From SIG588 sp045599305 (GTDB lineage Bacteria; Bacillota; Clostridia; Oscillospirales; Acutalibacteraceae), in the NCBI GenBank assembly GCA_045599305.1, contig JAZRVU010000027.1, positions 1 through 45,312 on the forward strand: 45,312 nucleotides of DNA. Direction: 5' to 3'. The notes under the pieces were generated by a model. That model saw only the letters and a program-made list of their open reading frames with translations, did not search any database and was not told the origin of the DNA. Made by a program: the position numbers and the translations under genes. Position 1 is the stretch's first letter. Every line of letters begins with the position of its first letter. Below are positions 41,160-45,312 of the stretch, piece after piece.

Positions 41160-41350
41160 GTGACCCGCCCGACCGTAAATGTGCCCTGTTGGCCTGCTAC
41201 CAACGTAACAGGTGGGTGCCGCCCACCGTTTTCACGCTCCCTTCGTCCCGCAAAAGCGAGGAGGTCTGCAATCCGCCGGCGGAGCAAGGCTCCCTTCATC
41301 CAAATGTAGTAGGGTCAATGGGCACCTGTCCGCGAATCGGGCAGGAAAAG
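41160..41350 (-). ncRNA. ssrS: Probable 6S RNA
   Basis: The region codes for no credible protein but folds as a long rod of about 190 nt, the usual 6S size. A closing helix CCTGCCCGA / TCGGGCGGG (forward 41337-41345 with 41164-41172) is followed by GTGCCC / GGGCAC (41320-41325 with 41181-41186), then TTG..CC..CTAC / GTAG..GG.CAA. A large central open region holds a GGTGGG-CGGCA-CCCACC hairpin on its 3' side, as in Firmicutes 6S RNAs. 6S RNA mimics an open promoter and binds sigma-A RNA polymerase. A terminator follows. The 5' end is approximate. Confidence 0.7.
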
Positions 41351-41353
41351 AGC

Positions 41354-41680
41354 TTATTCGGAGTCGATCTCGTAATATTCCGAAAGACGTTCTTCAAAAA
41401 TATCGGCGATCTCATCGTAGAGCTCGTCATCCTCGATGGGCAGCAGCAGATTGCCGTCGCCATCCTCCTGCACTTCCAGAATGATGAGTTCCCCGTCATC
41501 CTGGATGGCCTCGGCCGGATCCTCGTAAAACGGCAGCAGCGCCACATACCGGCCGGTATCGGTTTCGATCGCATCGAGTTTTTCGAAGGTGTGGGTCACA
41601 CCGTCATCGTCCTCCACCGTGACCAGATCGGGACCGTAATCGTCGAGTTCTTCTATGTCTTTTTCTTCCCAGATATCCAT
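41354..41680 (-). CDS. DUF1292-family acidic protein
   Basis: The 108-residue product is very acidic (many Asp and Glu). It has the DUF1292 pattern: LVTVEDDDGVTHTFEKLDAI, then GRYVALLPFYEDP, then ELIILEVQED and a helical end. Family members (YrzB-like) are small cytoplasmic proteins common in Firmicutes, with unknown function. GGAGA stands about 7 nt before the ATG. The gene has its own promoter and ends just before the 6S-like RNA on the same strand, so the RNA could be processed from a shared transcript. Confidence 0.88.
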   Translation of the reverse strand: MDIWEEKDIEELDDYGPDLVTVEDDDGVTHTFEKLDAIETDTGRYVALLPFYEDPAEAIQDDGELIILEVQEDGDGNLLLPIEDDELYDEIADIFEERLSEYYEIDSE

Positions 41681-41718
41681 GTTTCATTCTCCGCTTTCAG
41701 TTGTTTTTCTCTGCTTCT

Positions 41719-41747
41719 ATTTTACACGTTTTCCGCTCTGCCGTCAA
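41719..41747 (-). promoter_or_regulatory. Sigma-A promoter of the DUF1292 gene
   Basis: Minus-strand TTGACG (forward 41742-41747) and TAAAAT (forward 41719-41724) have a 17-bp spacer, about 40 bp before the start. Confidence 0.78.
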
Positions 41748-41803
41748 GAGGGAGAATACAGAAAATATTTCGACCAGATCCCTTTGAAAATTTGCTTTTA
41801 CAC

Positions 41804-41830
41804 TTGACGAATTTCCGCTTTTCTTATAAT
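41804..41830 (+). promoter_or_regulatory. Putative promoter of the alpha-mannosidase gene
   Basis: TTGACG (41804-41809) and TATAAT (41825-41830) stand 15 bp apart, a short spacer; TAATGT two bases downstream would give 17 bp with a poorer -10. It is divergent from the DUF1292 promoter. Confidence 0.6.
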
Positions 41831-41877
41831 GTATAAGGAGTACCCTCGGTATCGAGGAATGTAAGGAGACCTGCTTT

Positions 41878-44574
41878 GTGAAAAAAATGTTTTGCCTCAT
41901 TTCGCACACCCACTGGGATCGTGAATGGTACATGCCGTTCGAAGGATTCCGCCTCAAACTGGTCGATCTGATCGACCGTCTCATCAAGATCATTGAAGAG
42001 TACCCCGACTATGTGTTCCATCTAGATGCCCAGACCATCGTACTGGAGGATTATCTGGAGATCCGCCCCGAAATGGCCGACACACTGAAAAAATACATCA
42101 CCAACGGCAACATCATGGTGGGGCCATGGTATCTGCAGAACGATTTCCTGCTCACCAGCGGGGAATCCACCATCCGCAACCTGCTGGAGGGGCGCCGCAT
42201 TGCCCGCAGTTTCGGCCATTGCGACACCGTCGGCTATGCGCCCGACCAGTTCGGCAACATTTCCCAGTTGCCGCAGATCCTGCGCGGCTTCGGCATCGAC
42301 AATTTCGTGTTCGGCCGCGGCTATAACTGCCTTGCCCGCCGGGAGGACGGATCGGCCTACATGCTGCCCGATCCGCTGGAGTTCCAGTGGGAGGGGCCGG
42401 ACGGCTCCCGCGTACTGGCGGTCAATCTGCGGTGCTGGTACAATAATGCGCAGCGCATCCCGCCGGAACTGGAACTCGCCAAGCAGATGACCGACCGCAT
42501 CGTGGCCGCCTACAACGGACTGATCAGCACCGAATACTATCTGCTGATGAACGGCGTGGATCATCTGGAGGCACAGTCCGACCTGCTGCCCATCGTGAAA
42601 GCCTACAACGAAAAGTACGCCGGCGAAGACGGCGAAATGCAGCAGTATCGCCTGTGCGACTATATCGACAAGGTGAAGGAGAGTCTGGAAAAACATCAGG
42701 TCACGCTCACCACATGGAAGGGCGAACTGCGCCGCAGTCCGACACACAGTCTGCTCACCGGCACCTTCTCCTCCCGCCATTATCTGAAGATCGCCAACGT
42801 GAAGGCACAGAACACGATGGAGCAGCTGCTCGAACCGCTCTATTCCATGCTGGAACTGGCCGGCTGCCAAGGCGTCTATTCGTGGGATCACTTCCGCCAC
42901 GGGTGGAAGATGCTGATGAAAAATCACCCGCACGACTCCATCTGCGGCTGCTCCCGCGACGCGGTGCACGACCACATGGAGGATAATTTCCGCAAGATCA
43001 AAGAATTCACCGACGAATGGCTGCGGCGCGGTCTGCAGGAGGCCTGCTATCACAGCGACCTGCTGAAAAACCAGCCGGACTGCCGCTTCGCCGTCGGTGT
43101 GGTGAACACCACCGGACGCCCGCTCTCCGGCATTCTGCCGCTGGAACTCGACTTCCCGCGTGCGGCCGAGGTGGGTGGCTATAAATTGGTGGATCAGAAC
43201 GGCAAAGAACTGCCCTTTGCCCTCACCGATCGCATCCCGGCGCACCGCGACGAATTCTCCGCCATCAACCTGCCCGGCAAAACGGCGGTCGACCGCCACT
43301 GTGTCTATGTGCAGGTCGAAGATGTGCCGGCCTACTCCTTCTACGGCATCGCCATCCTGCCCGCCGACGCCACCCCCGCCGTGGAACAGCGTCCCGCGAC
43401 CGACACGCTGGAAAACGACGCGCTGCGCGTGACAGTGGACAAACGCGGCCGTGTGGATGTGCTGTGCAAAAAGACCGGCAAGCTGTACGAAGACGTGCTG
43501 TATCTGGAGGATCGCGGCGACCACGGCGACTCCTATATCTTCACCGATGCCGGCTCCCCCGCCATCCTGTCGCAGGAGTTCACCCCCACGGTGACCCCGA
43601 TCGAAAACAATGCCTTCACCCGGAAACTGCGCATCGAGTGGGCGCTGTCGCTGCCTGCGGCGTATGACTTTGCCGCCCACCGCCGCACCGGCGAGCGCAA
43701 CACCGTTTCTGTCCGGCTGGATCTGCAGCTGGACGCCACCGACGATATGCTGCGCATCGGTTTCACCGTGGACAACACCTGCTGCGACCACCGTCTGCGT
43801 CTGGTGTTCCGCACCGACTTCGCCGAAGCGCTCTGCCTGGCGGATACGGCTTTCGACATCATCCCCCGCGATATCGTGACTGATAAGAATATCCACACCG
43901 AGATCTTCCCGAACGCCTCCTTTGTGACGGTGGAGCAGGAGGACAACGGTCTGGCCATCCTCACCGAAGGCACCCACGAGACCGAGCATGTGGAGCCCGG
44001 CGTGGTGGCGTTGACGCTCGTGCGCAGTACCGGTGTCATCAGCCGTGCCTCCGACGACGCCTCCGCCGAATTCGGACAGGCATGGGATTGCCCCGGCAAC
44101 CAGAGCCTGCGCACCGTTTCCGGGCGGCTGGCGCTGCTCCCCTACGCCGGCACCGCCTACACCGCCGACCTGCCCAACCGCGCGATCGCGTTCCGCACCG
44201 GATTGCAGGGTGTCTTCTTCCCCACCGACCGGCGCATCTTCAACGGCGGCCGCCCCTTCAATGGCGAGCCGGACGGCAACCGCCTGTACTATCTGCCGGA
44301 CGCCTATCCGGATGCCCTGCTGAGTGACCGTGCCTCGCTTTTGAGCGTGGAGGGCGACACCGTCGCCGTCTCCTGCCTCAAGCTGGCGGACGATCAGGCC
44401 GGACTCATCCTGCGCTTCTACAACTACGGCACCGAAGCGCAGACCGCGACCGTCAAGGCGGTGCGCGAGATCTTCCGCACCGACATGGGCGAGGACAGCC
44501 GCCTGTCGCTCGGACGTGACTGCGTCGAACTGCCGGTGCAGCCGAAAGAGATCATCACGCTGTATCTGAAATAA
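41878..44574 (+). CDS. Alpha-mannosidase, glycoside hydrolase family 38
   Basis: The 898-residue cytoplasmic enzyme has no signal peptide and removes alpha-linked mannose from imported oligosaccharides. The N-terminal catalytic domain has the zinc-site motif SHTHWDREWY, the nucleophile Asp in GYAPDQFGNISQLPQI, and a further metal-site region NHPHDSICGCSRDAVHDHM. The C-terminal half is the beta-sandwich of GH38. Length is typical. The start is GTG at 41878, because AAGGAG lies 9 nt upstream; an in-frame ATG at 41887 is too far from it. No transporter or regulator for mannosides is next to it. Confidence 0.94.
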   Translation: MKKMFCLISHTHWDREWYMPFEGFRLKLVDLIDRLIKIIEEYPDYVFHLDAQTIVLEDYLEIRPEMADTLKKYITNGNIMVGPWYLQNDFLLTSGESTIRNLLEGRRIARSFGHCDTVGYAPDQFGNISQLPQILRGFGIDNFVFGRGYNCLARREDGSAYMLPDPLEFQWEGPDGSRVLAVNLRCWYNNAQRIPPELELAKQMTDRIVAAYNGLISTEYYLLMNGVDHLEAQSDLLPIVKAYNEKYAGEDGEMQQYRLCDYIDKVKESLEKHQVTLTTWKGELRRSPTHSLLTGTFSSRHYLKIANVKAQNTMEQLLEPLYSMLELAGCQGVYSWDHFRHGWKMLMKNHPHDSICGCSRDAVHDHMEDNFRKIKEFTDEWLRRGLQEACYHSDLLKNQPDCRFAVGVVNTTGRPLSGILPLELDFPRAAEVGGYKLVDQNGKELPFALTDRIPAHRDEFSAINLPGKTAVDRHCVYVQVEDVPAYSFYGIAILPADATPAVEQRPATDTLENDALRVTVDKRGRVDVLCKKTGKLYEDVLYLEDRGDHGDSYIFTDAGSPAILSQEFTPTVTPIENNAFTRKLRIEWALSLPAAYDFAAHRRTGERNTVSVRLDLQLDATDDMLRIGFTVDNTCCDHRLRLVFRTDFAEALCLADTAFDIIPRDIVTDKNIHTEIFPNASFVTVEQEDNGLAILTEGTHETEHVEPGVVALTLVRSTGVISRASDDASAEFGQAWDCPGNQSLRTVSGRLALLPYAGTAYTADLPNRAIAFRTGLQGVFFPTDRRIFNGGRPFNGEPDGNRLYYLPDAYPDALLSDRASLLSVEGDTVAVSCLKLADDQAGLILRFYNYGTEAQTATVKAVREIFRTDMGEDSRLSLGRDCVELPVQPKEIITLYLK

Positions 44575-44631
44575 AAGCATAAAGGATCGGGCAACCTTGA
44601 CAGCCCCTTGCCGCTATTTGCGTCTTTATGT

Positions 44632-44679
44632 AAAAAAAACGGGCATCGTACCTTTGTGGCACGGTGCCCGTTTCCTTTT
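44632..44679. terminator. Bidirectional terminator between alpha-mannosidase and the Fic gene
   Basis: A 16-bp imperfect stem (AAACGGGCATCGTACC / GGCACGGTGCCCGTTT; 44637-44652 and 44658-44673) has A-rich sequence on its left and TTCCTTTT on its right, so it can stop both converging genes. Confidence 0.88.
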
Positions 44680-45312
44680 ACACGCTCATCCCTTGGATGG
44701 CGTTGTCATACATAAACCGCTTGAGCTTTTCGCTTTCCCCGGTGTTGTAGTAATCAAGCAGCATGGTGTTAAACTGTTCCATACAGCCATCTGTAATGGT
44801 GAGGATCCCGGCGCCGGCACTTACAAGGATCTTGTTTGCAAGTGTCATACTGGTGCGCTTGTTGCCGTCCCAGAACAGCTGCCCCCGTGCGCCCCATACA
44901 AAGGCGCTCAAAGCCTTTTCCGTGGCGGTGGTATCTTTCCCCATAATCTCTGCAAGCTCACGCTCTGCGCCGTCCTGGGCGGGTATGGGCGGCTGATAAT
45001 CTGTGCCGGAGATCCCAACGGTACCGGTGCGGAGCTTGCCCCACTCAAGAGCCTCATTCCGGGCAATAAATTCATTCAGCTTGCACATATAGGCAAGCGT
45101 TACCGGTGCATCCACGGTGCCGAGGAGGTATTTCCAGGCATCCCGCATATTTAGGATGGCTTGAATATCATCAAGCTGCACATTGGGTACATTCACGCCG
45201 TTTAGTATGGTTTTGGTTTGCGGGAAAGTGACGGCTCTGTTTTCCATCCGCATACCGCAGTACACATTTTCATCCCATTTCTTTTTGGCAAGAAAGAGGC
45301 TTTGCTCCGGGG
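44678..45312 (-). CDS. Fic-family protein (5' end outside window)
   Basis: At least 211 residues are present; the frame is open to the right edge, where SLFLAKKKWDENVYCG reads as real protein, so the GTG at 45265 is not the start. The Fic core reads GQLFWDGNKRTSMTLAN. Fic enzymes usually have HxFx(D/E)GNxR and transfer AMP or a related group to proteins. Here the catalytic His is Gln, while the phosphate-binding DGNKR is kept. Base composition is visibly less GC-rich than its neighbours, which suggests horizontal gain. It could be a toxin-like or regulatory module. Confidence 0.85.
   Translation of the reverse strand, partial: PEQSLFLAKKKWDENVYCGMRMENRAVTFPQTKTILNGVNVPNVQLDDIQAILNMRDAWKYLLGTVDAPVTLAYMCKLNEFIARNEALEWGKLRTGTVGISGTDYQPPIPAQDGAERELAEIMGKDTTATEKALSAFVWGARGQLFWDGNKRTSMTLANKILVSAGAGILTITDGCMEQFNTMLLDYYNTGESEKLKRFMYDNAIQGMSV

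Noticed and set aside
41189..41836. 215-residue plus-strand frame over the 6S-like RNA and DUF1292 gene
   Set aside because: Antisense to a protein with a clear DUF1292 pattern and to a structured RNA; no start signal.
42022..44580. 852-residue minus-strand open frame
   Set aside because: Antisense to the GH38 alpha-mannosidase, whose catalytic motifs are clear; the antisense frame shows only codon-mirror composition.

Overview
The window looks like a chromosome segment from a GC-rich, spore-forming Clostridia member of the Ruminococcaceae/Oscillospirales type, probably a gut or rumen anaerobe. Pointers are dipicolinate synthase (dpaA-dpaB), a BofA-type sporulation protein with its YaaL-like neighbour, SecG, a T-box leader, two type I dockerin proteins, and many consensus sigma-A promoters (TTGACA, 17 bp, TATAAT-like). 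Nearly all genes lie on the minus strand. Plus-strand genes are the recombinase tail at the left edge, a YegP-like protein, a DD-carboxypeptidase with a 2-hydroxyacid dehydrogenase, and an alpha-mannosidase.

Layout. 1-484: tail of a large serine recombinase, a trace of a mobile element beside argH. 605-4539: argH, a serine hydrolase, a YegP-like protein and an EamA transporter. 4618-15900: a long co-directional block with pncB, a UDP-sugar pyrophosphorylase, a flippase, an O-antigen-ligase-like polymerase, two CDP-glycerol glycerophosphotransferases, tagD, two GT4 glycosyltransferases and rpiB; it reads as a surface glycan locus using glycerol-phosphate. 16139-20167: a 1342-residue secreted tandem beta-helix protein ending in a dockerin. 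20324-24715: dpaB, dpaA, pgeF, a glycosyltransferase, bofA, a YaaL-like gene and secG, with sequences resembling mother-cell sigma promoters before the YaaL-bofA pair and before dpaAB. 24831-30459: cysK, an esterase and potABCD. 30813-35075: a T-box leader controlling a degenerate 2-isopropylmalate synthase homologue and a TIM-barrel/acyl-CoA ligase fusion. 35119-38977: PAP2, a HAD phosphatase, a cohesin-like/dockerin protein, and a PadR regulator with a membrane partner. 39134-45312: DD-carboxypeptidase, hydroxyacid dehydrogenase, a probable 6S RNA, a DUF1292 protein, a GH38 alpha-mannosidase, and a Fic protein cut by the right edge.

Most unusual items: (1) the roughly 220-nt leader of potABCD, where a perfect 10-bp pairing can hide the potA Shine-Dalgarno and short helices compete with it; (2) the T-box unit, whose isopropylmalate-synthase-like protein has lost the HxH metal site but kept the leucine-sensing domain, followed by an epimerase-like/acyl-CoA ligase fusion; (3) the 6S-like RNA at 41160-41350. 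All assignments were made by eye from motifs; no database search was run.
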